In this document: one piece after another, positions 52,445 to 62,300 of the stretch
How the letters are laid out: each line of letters begins with the position of its first letter
Position numbering within the stretch: position 1 is the stretch's first letter
From: Pelagadaptatus aseana
GTDB lineage: Bacteria > Pseudomonadota > Gammaproteobacteria > Pseudomonadales > Cellvibrionaceae
Assembly: GCA_040365065.1 (NCBI GenBank)
Contig: BAABNI010000004.1
Span: forward strand, 62,001 to 126,000
DNA: 64,000 bases
Direction: 5' to 3'
Made by a program: the position numbers and the translations under genes
The notes under the pieces: generated by a model
Told to the model about the DNA's origin: nothing
Databases searched by the model: none
What the model saw: only the letters and a program-made list of their open reading frames with translations

Positions 52445-52480
52445 AAAAAAGGCTAGTAGGTGTTAACCTGCTAGCCTTTT
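52445..52480 (-). terminator. Rho-independent terminator for tRNA-Arg
   Basis: AAGGCTAG...CTAGCCTT stem with partial inner pairing (TAGGT with ACCTG). On the minus strand the stem is followed by a T6 run. It ends 8 bp from the tRNA 3' end. It may also stop transcription from the hydratase side. Confidence 0.8.
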
Positions 52481-52487
52481 CCTTATA

Positions 52488-52564
52488 TGGCGCACTCGGA
52501 AGGATTCGAACCTTCGACCGCTCGGTTCGTAGCCGAGTACTCTATCCAGCTGAGCTACGAGTGC
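52488..52564 (-). tRNA. tRNA-Arg (anticodon ACG)
   Basis: Minus-strand cloverleaf with acceptor stem GCACTCG/CGAGTGC, discriminator G and encoded CCA. The D arm is AGCTCAGCTGGATAGAG, the anticodon stem-loop CTCGG-CTACGAA-CCGAG gives ACG, and the T arm is GAAGG-TTCGAAT-CCTTC. The total of 77 nt includes CCA. A34 would be edited to inosine to read CGN codons. Confidence 0.96.
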
Positions 52565-52576
52565 GTGATGGCGCGT

Positions 52577-52605
52577 ATAATATGGATGCCCCCCGTTCAG
52601 GTCAA
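52577..52605 (-). promoter_or_regulatory. Sigma-70 promoter for tRNA-Arg
   Basis: On the minus strand: TTGACC (52600-52605), 17-bp spacer, TATTAT (52577-52582). It starts about 13 bp before the tRNA 5' end. GC-rich ACGCGCC after the -10 resembles a stringent discriminator. Confidence 0.78.
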
Positions 52606-52766
52606 GCAGTAATTTCAAAAAAATGAAGTTTTTTTGAATACTGCCTAGATTCCATACAGACCGGGAGTAATACCACTACAACACGATGATTTTTTAAGCA
52701 ATTCAATAAGTTAGGTGTATTGAGAACGGGTAGTGGAGGATGACTCATACACACATATCTGACTTA

Positions 52767-53150
52767 TCAAACCTGATCCGCAATCCCCTCCCATCCGGAT
52801 TTGATGGTTTTAATCAGCTCGATACATTCACTGAAAGCGCTGTTGTCTTCGTCCAGATTGCCGCGAATCAAACGCAGCTGGATGTATTCGTACAGCCGGT
52901 CGAGATTTTGCGGGATATCCGACTCCATCTCCATATTGAGTGACTCACGCAGACCTCCGACAATGCCCAGAGCTTTACTGAGAAAGGCACCTTTGGCCGA
53001 GATATCACCGCGCTCAGCACAGGCTTTGGCCTGAAGTAAACGCTCTATAGCGCCTTCAAACAACATCTGGATCAGCTCGTGGGGGGAAGCGTTAGCTACC
53101 TTGGTTTCCAATTCCAGAGAACGGTATTGCAGGGCTTGATTGTTTGGCAT
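52767..53150 (-). CDS. fliS: Flagellar export chaperone FliS
   Basis: Binds flagellin in the cytoplasm and stops early assembly. The 127-residue helical protein has SPHELIQMLFEGAIERLLQAK and KALGIVGGLRESLN, typical of FliS. It starts 16 bp after fliD, so is cotranscribed from the sigma-28 promoter before fliD. A second FliS-like gene lies at 63401-63841. Confidence 0.92.
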   Translation of the reverse strand: MPNNQALQYRSLELETKVANASPHELIQMLFEGAIERLLQAKACAERGDISAKGAFLSKALGIVGGLRESLNMEMESDIPQNLDRLYEYIQLRLIRGNLDEDNSAFSECIELIKTIKSGWEGIADQV

Positions 53151-53165
53151 GACTATAGGTCCTGG

Positions 53166-56100
53166 TTAATCTTTCTTACTGTAGAGTGCGTTCAACACTT
53201 CAAATTGTTGCGCAATGTAATCCCGGGTTGAGTTCAGCTGCGATACCAAGATGTCGTTAAAAGCAAACTGTCGGGCCAGCTGAGTCTGAAAGGCCTCAAT
53301 CCGGTCATCCAGAGCCTGACGATCCTCATCCAGTTCAGCCAGCTCATCCTGCAGGCCGCTTTGCTTGATCCCCAGACCGCCGTCGCTATCAAGGAAATCC
53401 TTGAGGAAATCCTCCAGTTGCGCGGCAATCCCTCGACCAAACTCAATTTCGCCCCGGTTACCCAGATTGCCACCCAAAACATTGATGCGCAGATCTTCAA
53501 CGGGAGTTCCGGTAGCACCAACCAAACGCTGGCCACTGCCCAACGCGGCATAGCCACCGATGGTACCAGCGACACTGGTACCAGACTCGAAAGTAAAATC
53601 ATCGTCGGTGGTTTCTACAAGCCCCAAACTGCTACTGGCAAAGTTATTGGGGCTCTTCACATGAAAGCTTACGTCATTACCAAAATCAATTTTAAAGCTG
53701 CCACCCTCAGTAGAACCGTCATAGGTCACAGTGGCCAGAGTCAGATCTTCACCCCGGACCAAGCCGGCCTCAATGCCAAAACCGTCCAGTGCGCCACTGC
53801 CGTCAAAACCGGAACTGTAGACCGCATCACCGGCAAACAGGTTGAGCGGATCCACCATATTTTTTACTTCCAGTGAGGCGCCGCTGCCCACTGTGTCGGA
53901 AGTAATGACACCATTTTTGCTGTTGCTCTGAAAGTAGAGATTGTTGGCTCCGTCCAGCTCAACGGTAATATCACCCGCGGCAAAATCACTGCTGGCATCC
54001 AGCGCGGCATCGATCTGCCCCTGAATGTAGGCCTGCACTTCCGATATGGTATCCCCTGCTGCGCCATCGGCGTCCAGAGTGATATCAAAGTCGGTACCGG
54101 CCATACTCAGAGTAAACGTCGACGTATTGGCTCCCGAAAAATCTTCGGTGCCGGTTAATGCGGTAGCCCCCAGCGCCGTTTTGGCGCCCGAACCATCGGC
54201 AACCACATTAAGCGTTTCAGTGGGTCCGGTAGCCACGGTTTTCAACACCAAACCGGTACCGGAACGATCGGCCACCAGATTACCGGCAAGCCCCGGCGTG
54301 GCATCAATCTGATCCTGTACGCTTTGCAAAATATCGTCGATGGCATCGGTATTGCCATCACCATCGATATCGGAGGCCGCCGTCCCATTGGCGTCGATCA
54401 CCAGATCATAGCGGGTCCCATTGTACTCAACACCAAAGGCGCGGGGGTTCGCAGTAAAATCAATGGCGCCAGCGGTGATATCCACCGTACCAGCTCCGGT
54501 TTCAGCGCCTTTTCTGGCCGCAATAAAGTTGCTATCAGTGGCAATGGCCGTTTGTAAAGCCAACGCAATATCACTGCCATCATTACTGTTGATAGCCACC
54601 GATAAGGTATCAGACGTTACCCCGTTGGCTTCAATGGTAAATTCTGCCGTATCGTTGAGAGTTGAGCTCAACGCATCCGTTACTGATAAGGCGGACAGCT
54701 CTGTAAATTCACCGGAACCAGCGGACAGGCCAATGCTGGAGGCCATGGAAGATTCGGCGGCAGACACAATAAAACCCAACTGCCGACCATCGCCGTTTTT
54801 CTCAAAACTCATGGTCAGCTTGCCAGTTTCCAAATCGCCCTCAAAAGCGACATTGGCGGTCAAACCTTCCGCTTTGAAATTCGAGTCATCGTTAATGGCA
54901 GCCTGAATAGCCTGCGCCAGATCATCGCCACTGGAGTAGCTGCCATTGGCAATCTGGATACTGTTGGAGGTCACCCCATCCACACTCAGGGTAAAATCAT
55001 CGTTGCCGCCGTTGATGGTCACCGCACTGGCAAAATCATCGGTGGTTTTTAACAGCGAAACGGTATCGCCTGAATGGCCACCCTGCTGCGGTTCACGCAG
55101 CCCTAACGTTAACGCGGTAGTGGTATCGGTACTGACAAACCCCAAATTGGAAGAGGCACCGTAACTGCCGGAAGTCAGTTCAAACCGCTGTTCTGCAGCG
55201 TTGTAATTCACCTCTACCGATTTACCGGCATCCTGAATATTAACGTCGGTATTGATGGCACTCTGTATGGCTTCAGCCAACTCATCACCCGTGTAGGTAC
55301 CGCGTGCCAGAGTAATCTGATCGGAGTATTGGCTGTCTACCTGAACTTTGAAACCATCGTTGCCTGCATCAATAACAAAGGGCTCTCCGGAAGTCGACAG
55401 GCCAAGCAACTGAGCCTGTTCCGCCACACGGGAAATAACAATTTCGTAGTCACCGGCCTGAGTATCATTGGAGCTGCTGACGTAATCAATCAGCGAGTCT
55501 GTCGCGGTGGCACCAATGCCAAACAGGGTACTGAGTGACTCGGCATCGGACTGCAGGGCTGACTGAAACGTGCCACTGTCGAATATCAAAAGGCCGGTTT
55601 CACCGTTGGTGGAAATCCCCACCTCGGACATGGTCCTGAAGTCGGTACCATTGAGTGAACTGACCGCAGACGTCAGAATATTTTGCGAAGAAGTAATCAA
55701 GCGACGAATGGTATTATCACCGGTAAAAATACTGCCCAAGCCGGTATCGGGGTCAAAGGCAGTTAACCCATTCACGGTGGTTTTGAGTTCATTGTAAGCG
55801 TCTACCATGGTCTGCATCCGCTCGGTTACTGCCGCAGTATCCCGCTCTACTGTCAGGGTAACAGGGCCAGCACTGTCCTGCTTGAGGTTGAGCGTCAGAC
55901 CATTAATTACCCCGGCCACCAGATTCGATTCACGGGTAATATCCAGACCATTCACTTTAAATTCGGCGTTCTTGGCATCCACCGTCTGTAACATGGTGGT
56001 TGAGTCGTCATCGAAAGACAGGCTGTCGAGACCATTGGATGGGTTGTTAACCGAGACCGTAAAACCGTTATTTTCACCGGTTTCTTCTGAGGTAAAGAGC

Positions 56101-56675
56101 AAACGATAGCCACTGCCGGTATCAACAATGGTGGCTTCGATTCCCATATCCGCGTTATTCACCGCATCGCGAATACCGGTAATGGTGTGGTTACTGGCGT
56201 CGATATTGAGCTTTCTGACAGCGGCCTCAGAATCGGCTGTAAACGAAAAGCTGGGTGTGCCGGAGTCGTAATCTACATCACCAAAGGTGAACACCAGCTC
56301 ACCTTCTCCCAAAACGGCGTCGAGATCACCGTACTCGGCAGAGGCAATGGTTTGTGAACGAGCCAGCTGGCTGGTTTCAATGGTGTAAACGCCCGGGGAA
56401 GCCAGAGAACTGGCAGTTGCCGTTAAAGCTGAGTCATTGGTCGAGGAGGTGGTATTGGTCTGAAAAGACGAAGTCAGGGTCAGGGCATTGGCGGCGGCAC
56501 GCAGGGACTCTGCCTGACTGGCGACATTGCCCAGCTCAGACACCTGAGTATCGAGATTTTCCTGCTCGGCATTGATGCGCTTGTCGGCTGATTCACGCTC
56601 TACCGCGACCAGGTCATCAATCAATTCGGAGGTTAAAACCCCGGAACCGATACCTACTGATGAAATTGAAGCCAT
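53166..56675 (-). CDS. fliD: Giant flagellar cap protein FliD
   Basis: Filament cap at the flagellum tip, needed for flagellin folding. The N-terminal part (ISSVGIGSGVLTSELIDDLV) and C-terminal coiled coil (LAELDEDRQALDDRIEAFQ, then QLARQFAFNDILVSQLN) are normal FliD D0/D1. The total of 1169 residues is about twice the usual 450-670. The extra part is made of repeated beta modules, each with a pattern like ITLARGTYTGDELAEAIQ or IQIANGSYSSGDDLAQAIQ, followed by GLSAGSGEF-type ends. One module holds DIDGDGNTD, a calcium-loop-like sequence (about 54334-54378). A sigma-28 promoter precedes it. Confidence 0.93.
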   Translation of the reverse strand: MASISSVGIGSGVLTSELIDDLVAVERESADKRINAEQENLDTQVSELGNVASQAESLRAAANALTLTSSFQTNTTSSTNDSALTATASSLASPGVYTIETSQLARSQTIASAEYGDLDAVLGEGELVFTFGDVDYDSGTPSFSFTADSEAAVRKLNIDASNHTITGIRDAVNNADMGIEATIVDTGSGYRLLFTSEETGENNGFTVSVNNPSNGLDSLSFDDDSTTMLQTVDAKNAEFKVNGLDITRESNLVAGVINGLTLNLKQDSAGPVTLTVERDTAAVTERMQTMVDAYNELKTTVNGLTAFDPDTGLGSIFTGDNTIRRLITSSQNILTSAVSSLNGTDFRTMSEVGISTNGETGLLIFDSGTFQSALQSDAESLSTLFGIGATATDSLIDYVSSSNDTQAGDYEIVISRVAEQAQLLGLSTSGEPFVIDAGNDGFKVQVDSQYSDQITLARGTYTGDELAEAIQSAINTDVNIQDAGKSVEVNYNAAEQRFELTSGSYGASSNLGFVSTDTTTALTLGLREPQQGGHSGDTVSLLKTTDDFASAVTINGGNDDFTLSVDGVTSNSIQIANGSYSSGDDLAQAIQAAINDDSNFKAEGLTANVAFEGDLETGKLTMSFEKNGDGRQLGFIVSAAESSMASSIGLSAGSGEFTELSALSVTDALSSTLNDTAEFTIEANGVTSDTLSVAINSNDGSDIALALQTAIATDSNFIAARKGAETGAGTVDITAGAIDFTANPRAFGVEYNGTRYDLVIDANGTAASDIDGDGNTDAIDDILQSVQDQIDATPGLAGNLVADRSGTGLVLKTVATGPTETLNVVADGSGAKTALGATALTGTEDFSGANTSTFTLSMAGTDFDITLDADGAAGDTISEVQAYIQGQIDAALDASSDFAAGDITVELDGANNLYFQSNSKNGVITSDTVGSGASLEVKNMVDPLNLFAGDAVYSSGFDGSGALDGFGIEAGLVRGEDLTLATVTYDGSTEGGSFKIDFGNDVSFHVKSPNNFASSSLGLVETTDDDFTFESGTSVAGTIGGYAALGSGQRLVGATGTPVEDLRINVLGGNLGNRGEIEFGRGIAAQLEDFLKDFLDSDGGLGIKQSGLQDELAELDEDRQALDDRIEAFQTQLARQFAFNDILVSQLNSTRDYIAQQFEVLNALYSKKD

Positions 56676-56739
56676 TTAGACCACCACTTAATTAATGCAG
56701 CATCCATTACCGCTAAAACTGTTTGCCCCATTCAACTTG

Positions 56740-56766
56740 TTATCGGCCTACTTGGGGAAAACTTTA
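56740..56766 (-). promoter_or_regulatory. Sigma-28 (FliA) promoter for fliD-fliS
   Basis: Minus strand: TAAAGTTT-N11-GCCGATAA, an exact match to the FliA consensus. It lies about 65 bp before the fliD start and overlaps the end of the intergenic gap after the methyltransferase gene. Confidence 0.9.
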
Positions 56767-56774
56767 CGGTTAAT

Positions 56775-58658
56775 TTAGCCCGATGTTTTCACGAAAAATT
56801 GATACATATTGGCGAAAACATCGGGATTTTTTTCCTCAAAATCCTGCCAATTAGCCAAGTTTCTAACTCCTTCCACCCCAAACTGGCTATAAAATTTTTC
56901 CCTATAGTTTGGATTCTCAAGTGTCATGCCCAAAAAATCCAATTGATACTTTTTAAGTAAAGCCTCAATTTGAGGGATGGTGTAGCGGTGTTCCTGTGCA
57001 TGAAACAACAAATCCCGGCAAGGGCTGGTAGCGTAAAAGTCACCAAAGCCTGTAACCAGCCTGCAATCAGGTCGGGCCTCTTCAGACATCAAAGCCTTCC
57101 TGACGTTCCGGATATTTTCCAGATCCGGCGACATGCCACTGTTAATGTAGGCATTCCTCACTGCCACAACACCTCGACGGGCCGTTTCACTGTAGAGCCC
57201 CAGCCGGATAGTCCCTCCAGGCCTGATTACCTCCAACAAAGCCTCCAGACCCGCCTCGGGATTTTCCATGTGATGCAAAACCCCGGCGCATTCAATGGCA
57301 TCAAACTGCTTGCCAAGCAGGCCAACCTCCATCAAATCCATATGCAGCAGCTGAAGATTGTTTACTGAATACTCATCTGCCTTCATTTGAGCGTAAGCCA
57401 GACTCCTTCTGGAGATATCGATGGCTGTCACCTTGACATCGGTTTGCAGCGCGCACATCAGAGGATGCTTGCCGGTGCCACAACCGGCCACCAGAACCTC
57501 TTTAATCTTGCCAGAGCCTGCGACCCGCTCCTCCTCAGAGAGCACCTGCTCCATTCGCATAATGTAATCAACCCGCCCATCCGGAACAGACAATTGACGC
57601 CAACGTGGATAGGGGTTTTCCTCATACTGCTCCCTCACCTTGAGAGAGATGGAATCAGCAATACTGCCAACACTGGATAGGGATTTTAGACACGCCCGTT
57701 CTTTTTTCTCTTCAAGAATTGCCGTATAAAACATGCCATTCAGGCTCTCGGGCCACAAATCTTCGGTCAAGCTCGACAGGGTTTCGTAACTATCAAAATC
57801 CCTGACCGGCTTGTACATAGCAAGCAACAGCAGCAACCCCTCAACAACAATCGGCTTAAACCCTTGCTGTGCAACCTGTTCTTTCAGCAAGCCTTCCAGC
57901 TCAGCAATCAACTGAAGCTCATCAGACTCCACCACATGAACGTATTCGTTCCACTTATTCTGCCAGGCAATGGCCTGAACCAGAGGCACATAATCATCGG
58001 GAAAATCCATCTTAACCAGAGCATCAAAAAACACCTTTCTGCGCACCGCCACCAACACAGGCTCCAGCTTGGCGCTGCGGCAGTAATCTTTCTCCAGAAC
58101 TTTTATCAGCAACTGATCAGACGCCAGTTCAACAATATCCGGCTCATTTTGCCCGCCATATTTGAGAGCCAGAAGCTGGGTACCCAGCTTGTGAACCTTG
58201 CCAGCCAAAAGCTCGTCGTCCCAAAACGACAAAACATCTTTTTCCACCATGGGCGAATAATTCAAGCAGTTCATTCTGTCCAGACAGTGACGAACGATAT
58301 TTCTGATTGAATCGGACATCCTCAGCGGTTCCGCTAATTCGTGAGACCGCACATAAGCACTTGAAAGATCATTGTTTCGATGCGCCAGAATCACTTCGGC
58401 CATCAATACTTGCTGCCCTTCCAGGTCATTTGCGGCAAGGTTTCGGGTATCACTCAGGACACGTTCAGCATCCACGAGCCTGCCAGCATTAATCAGGCAC
58501 TCGAGATATTGAATCGCATACACAAAACCCAATTCACTCTCAGGCCAGCCCTGCTCAAGAATTTGAGCCGCCTGCAGCCATTCTCTGGCTTGCGCCTTTA
58601 CCGTTGCCTGCTCAAGCAAAAGCGCCGACGAAGAGCTGTGCTGGGTTAAATTTGTCAT
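56775..58658 (-). CDS. SAM-dependent methyltransferase with helical N-terminal repeat domain
   Basis: A 627-residue protein. The N-terminal 330 residues are helical and repeat-like (TPR-type character, e.g. AREWLQAAQILEQGWPE). The sequence VREQYEENPYPRW (342-354) and a class I methyltransferase domain follow, with SAM loop VLVAGCGTGKHP (388-399), acidic VTAIDISRRSLAYAQ and ECAGVLHHMENP. It sits between flaG and fliD, so flagellin or cap modification is the most likely role, but the target is unknown. A terminator after flaG means it needs its own promoter; CGAGG precedes ATG. Confidence 0.82.
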   Translation of the reverse strand: MTNLTQHSSSSALLLEQATVKAQAREWLQAAQILEQGWPESELGFVYAIQYLECLINAGRLVDAERVLSDTRNLAANDLEGQQVLMAEVILAHRNNDLSSAYVRSHELAEPLRMSDSIRNIVRHCLDRMNCLNYSPMVEKDVLSFWDDELLAGKVHKLGTQLLALKYGGQNEPDIVELASDQLLIKVLEKDYCRSAKLEPVLVAVRRKVFFDALVKMDFPDDYVPLVQAIAWQNKWNEYVHVVESDELQLIAELEGLLKEQVAQQGFKPIVVEGLLLLLAMYKPVRDFDSYETLSSLTEDLWPESLNGMFYTAILEEKKERACLKSLSSVGSIADSISLKVREQYEENPYPRWRQLSVPDGRVDYIMRMEQVLSEEERVAGSGKIKEVLVAGCGTGKHPLMCALQTDVKVTAIDISRRSLAYAQMKADEYSVNNLQLLHMDLMEVGLLGKQFDAIECAGVLHHMENPEAGLEALLEVIRPGGTIRLGLYSETARRGVVAVRNAYINSGMSPDLENIRNVRKALMSEEARPDCRLVTGFGDFYATSPCRDLLFHAQEHRYTIPQIEALLKKYQLDFLGMTLENPNYREKFYSQFGVEGVRNLANWQDFEEKNPDVFANMYQFFVKTSG

Positions 58659-58736
58659 GCTTAAACCTCGAAAGGGACAGTGTCACATTAGAAACAAACA
58701 ACAAAATGCAAATATTGGGCCACCAGACAAACAGGC

Positions 58737-58766
58737 AAAAAAAAGCCCGCTTTGTAAGCGGGCTTT
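58737..58766 (-). terminator. Rho-independent terminator after flaG
   Basis: Stem AAAGCCCGCTT (58742-58752) with AAGCGGGCTTT (58756-58766), loop TGT. On the minus strand the stem is followed by a T8 run. It separates flaG from the methyltransferase gene. Confidence 0.88.
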
Positions 58767-58804
58767 CTGATTTGAGATTGGAATAGTTAACTTACTTTAT
58801 TCCA

Positions 58805-59191
58805 TTAAGCTTGCGCACTAAACAATCTCAATGGCTCTTCTTCGTTTAGCCTGGCCGCGAGTGTCAGGGCCACCTCATTGGGAATCTGCCTTACAACTTC
58901 TTCAGTATTTCTGTCGACAACCGTAACGACTGTCTTACTTACCGAATCATCGTAGGCAAAATACAAATCCCTCTGAGTTGATTGCACGTAATCATTTAGC
59001 TTAGATACGGCTTCATCAACTTTGGCCTGATTCACATCAACCTGATCAACCTGGGCTGCCGCTTCAGTTTCCTGTTGCGGCAACTGATTGCCGGTTGCCT
59101 TCTCAACAGCAGCAGACTTGCTCTGATTCAGAGCTGAAGAAGCAGTTCTCACACCGGCTGTCAGTGCGTTGCTTGAATTAACTTCATTCAT
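58805..59191 (-). CDS. flaG: FlaG family protein
   Basis: A 128-residue protein of the FlaG family, which affects filament length in polar flagella. The C-terminal domain is clear: VSKLNDYVQSTQRDLYFAYD, VVTVVDRNTEEVVRQIPNE. The N-terminal half is Ser/Ala/Gln-rich and variable. AGAGGAAAGAG precedes ATG. It is 135 bp after the flagellin gene; the gap has a hairpin but no clear promoter, so read-through from fliC is likely. Confidence 0.9.
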   Translation of the reverse strand: MNEVNSSNALTAGVRTASSALNQSKSAAVEKATGNQLPQQETEAAAQVDQVDVNQAKVDEAVSKLNDYVQSTQRDLYFAYDDSVSKTVVTVVDRNTEEVVRQIPNEVALTLAARLNEEEPLRLFSAQA

Positions 59192-59283
59192 AACTCTTTC
59201 CTCTGCTGGTTGCTGGAGGGGCTTGGTTTCAACATTATAGCCTCAACCTTAACCTCTCCATTTTACCCTTCTCTATCACGTTT

Positions 59284-59310
59284 GTGGAACCCGGTTCTCA
59301 CCGGGCCCAC
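59284..59310 (-). terminator. Hairpin after the flagellin gene
   Basis: CCCGGT (59290-59295) pairs with ACCGGG (59300-59305), flanked by GTGG and CCAC. No T run follows, so it may stabilise the very long flagellin mRNA or give partial termination. Confidence 0.5.
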
Positions 59311-59325
59311 TGTTTCTGCTGATTA

Positions 59326-62300
59326 TTACTGCAGTAGTGACAGAGCCTGCTGAGGCAAGGCATTGGCCTGTGCCAGTACGGAGATACCAGCCTGCTGCAG
59401 CACCTGCGAACGGGACAGGGCAGCGGTTTCAGCCGCAAAGTCCGCATCCTGGATTCGACTGTTTGCAGCAGTCAGGTTCTCAGAAGTGATCGCCAGGTTA
59501 GAGATGGTAGATTCAAAGCGGTTTTGAATCGCACCCAAGTTGGCTCGCTCACCGGAGATAGATTGCAGCGCGTTGTCGATTGCAGTCAGGGCTTCGTTAG
59601 CACCTTCGAGAGTGGAGATATCGATTTCATCGATAAAGATACCACGCTCGGTCGCACCGAAGGAGCCCTGAGCAAAGCTCAGACCAGCCAGTGCGGAAGC
59701 ACCGTTACTACCCGCTTCTACTTCAATCTCACCAGAGCTGCTCAGCTGCACTGAAGAGTAGGTAGTAGCCGCAGTATTGGCGTAATTCAAAGAAGCATTA
59801 TTGCTGATATCGGCTTCGTTGATGCCGTCCTGACCAGCACTCAGACCGATGGCATTACCAAAGTTGGCCACACCTTCGTTGTCGATCGCTACAGAGATGT
59901 TACGACCATCTTCAGCAGTCAGGGTAATGCTCACACCGTTATCTTCAGCAGTTACACCGGTTTGACCCGATACAGCGTTGATGGCATCGATGGCAGAACC
60001 ACGGTCCTGATCGGCATCACCGGTCAGAACAACACCGTTGGTCTGTACACCGTTGATGTAAACGCTACCGGAAGAACCTGCGGCAGCCACTGCGCCTGTT
60101 CCGTCACCACCAGTTACCACAGTTTCGTTAACTGTAGCAGTCACACCAGTACTGTCGCTGGCACGGTTGATGGCCGCAGCAACTGCGATACCGGAGGCAG
60201 ACGCGTCACTGGACTCGGCGGTGGTATCGGATGCTGTGTCATCAGATGCCAAAGAGGCACCAATGGCTGTTCCGTTAATAACCAGGTCACCATCATCCAG
60301 GCTATCCACAGTTACCGCACCGGCTTGGGCTTCACTGCCGTCTACCGCAGAACCACTTACGGCGAAAGTACCGTCAGTCAGACGAATCTGGCTACCGGAA
60401 CCAGTGGCTTCGTCAGTAAAGGTCAGGGTGCCATCGGCATTTGCCACAACGGTGGAGGCATCAAACGCTGCACCAATGGCTTGTACCTGATCTTCAATTT
60501 CAGCGGCCAGGTCGGCCAGAGTGTTATAGCTGCCATCAGAAATGGTGATGGTGTTCTCGGTAGTGCCACCGTCAGCAGAGTAGGTAAAGGTGTTATTACC
60601 TTGCGCTGCGCTGATCGACAGAGGATCGGCATTACCGTTGGAGTCAACAAAGGTACCTGCAGCCAGTGTTCCGCTGCCGTCAGCCACACTGAAGGCACCG
60701 GTTGTTGCAGTACCTGCAGTCGCAGCACCGTTAACACCAGCGGTTGAGGTCGCAGTCAGATCATCATCAGCCGCCACAATTTCATCAGCGGTAGCGGTAG
60801 ACAACTCAACGGTACCACCGGAATTAGAGCTGATTACAACCTGATCACCAACAGCTGTGGCAGTAATGCCGGAACCAGCCAGAGAAGTATCCGCGGCGTA
60901 CTGGATAACGGCGGCCAGTTCTGCAGCGTTAGTTGGTGGGTTGGCTGATGCAGGATAGCCACCATCGGCAACCGCGGCAGCAGAATCCAATTCCAGATCG
61001 GCTGCGCCAGCACCATCCACATCAATACCAATGGTATCGGCACCACCGGCACCGGCAGTCAGAGAGAAGCCAGACAGGAAGGCTGACACATCGGTAATAA
61101 CGCTATCGCCGTTGGCCAGTTGCTGTACTGAATTACCCTGATTAGCTACCTCAATGGTGTTGGCACCAGTTGAGGAGTCGGCCACCACTACGCTACTGGC
61201 AGCACCAGTGCTCTGGGAAGTCAGCAGCACATTCAGGCCATCTTCGGAGACCGAAGCTTCAACGGTACCCGCCAGACTGGTAGAACCAATCGCGGTATTC
61301 AAGGCCGCAGCAAAAGTAGCCGCATCGGTATAGGTCGCACCACCAATGGTGATGTCCACCGCCGAATTACCATCAACAGCAATACTTAGCTCATCCAGGT
61401 TGTTACCGGTATCAGACACCAACGCGTTAACGCCGTCGAAGGTAAAATCAATGGTTGCAACACCGGCCGTACCGTTATCCGCCGCAGAACCACCATCGGT
61501 AGTCGTTACAGCAGTTGGGATGGCAATGTTACCGGAAGAACCGGTTCTTACAGACACAGAAGACGCATCACCGGTAGTTGCCGAGGTGAAGGTCAAGCCA
61601 CCGGAACCGTTATCGGAAGCAGTCACCAGACCGTTCAGAGCACTGCCGGAAATGGCGTTATTCACCGCATCAGCCAATTGGGCCGCGTCGTCGTACTCAC
61701 CCGCGCCGGAGCCGGCATCGTAGGTAGAGCTCAGCTGAACCTGAACAAAAGAAGCACCATCGACAGAAATTTCGAAGGTGTTATTGGTGGCATTCACCAC
61801 GGTGTTGGCAGCAATATTCATGTCACCGGTAGTAAAAGTACCGGAAGTGGCGGCTGTCAGAGAGCCAGCTTCAACACTGCGCGCAGAACTGTTAACCAGG
61901 GCTTGACCGGCTTGGTAGTCGCCTACGGTCAGACCTGCGTTGGCAATATCATCATTACCGGTTCCATCACCACCACTGACACTGATGGTACCTTCACCAC
62001 TCAGAGTGAAACCACCGTAGCTGGTACCTTCAGACAGACCAGTAGCCGCTTCAAAATCTGCAGAAGTACCGGACAAACCGCTGAAGCTAACGTCGATATT
62101 ACGACCATCAGCCGCCTTCAGAATCACACCGCTGGACTGACCACCATCTTCAGCGATCACACCGGTTTGATCCGACTTGGCATTAACCGCAGAGATAACC
62201 GCATTACGGTCATCGTCAGAACTTGCACCACCCGTGGAGATATTAATGTCTACACCGTTCAGGGTTACGGTACCGCTCTCTGCACCCGCTGTCATGGCAG

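Noticed and set aside
52488..52564. tRNA-Arg as an integration site
   Set aside because: No integrase gene or direct repeat of the tRNA 3' end was found in the neighbouring sequence.
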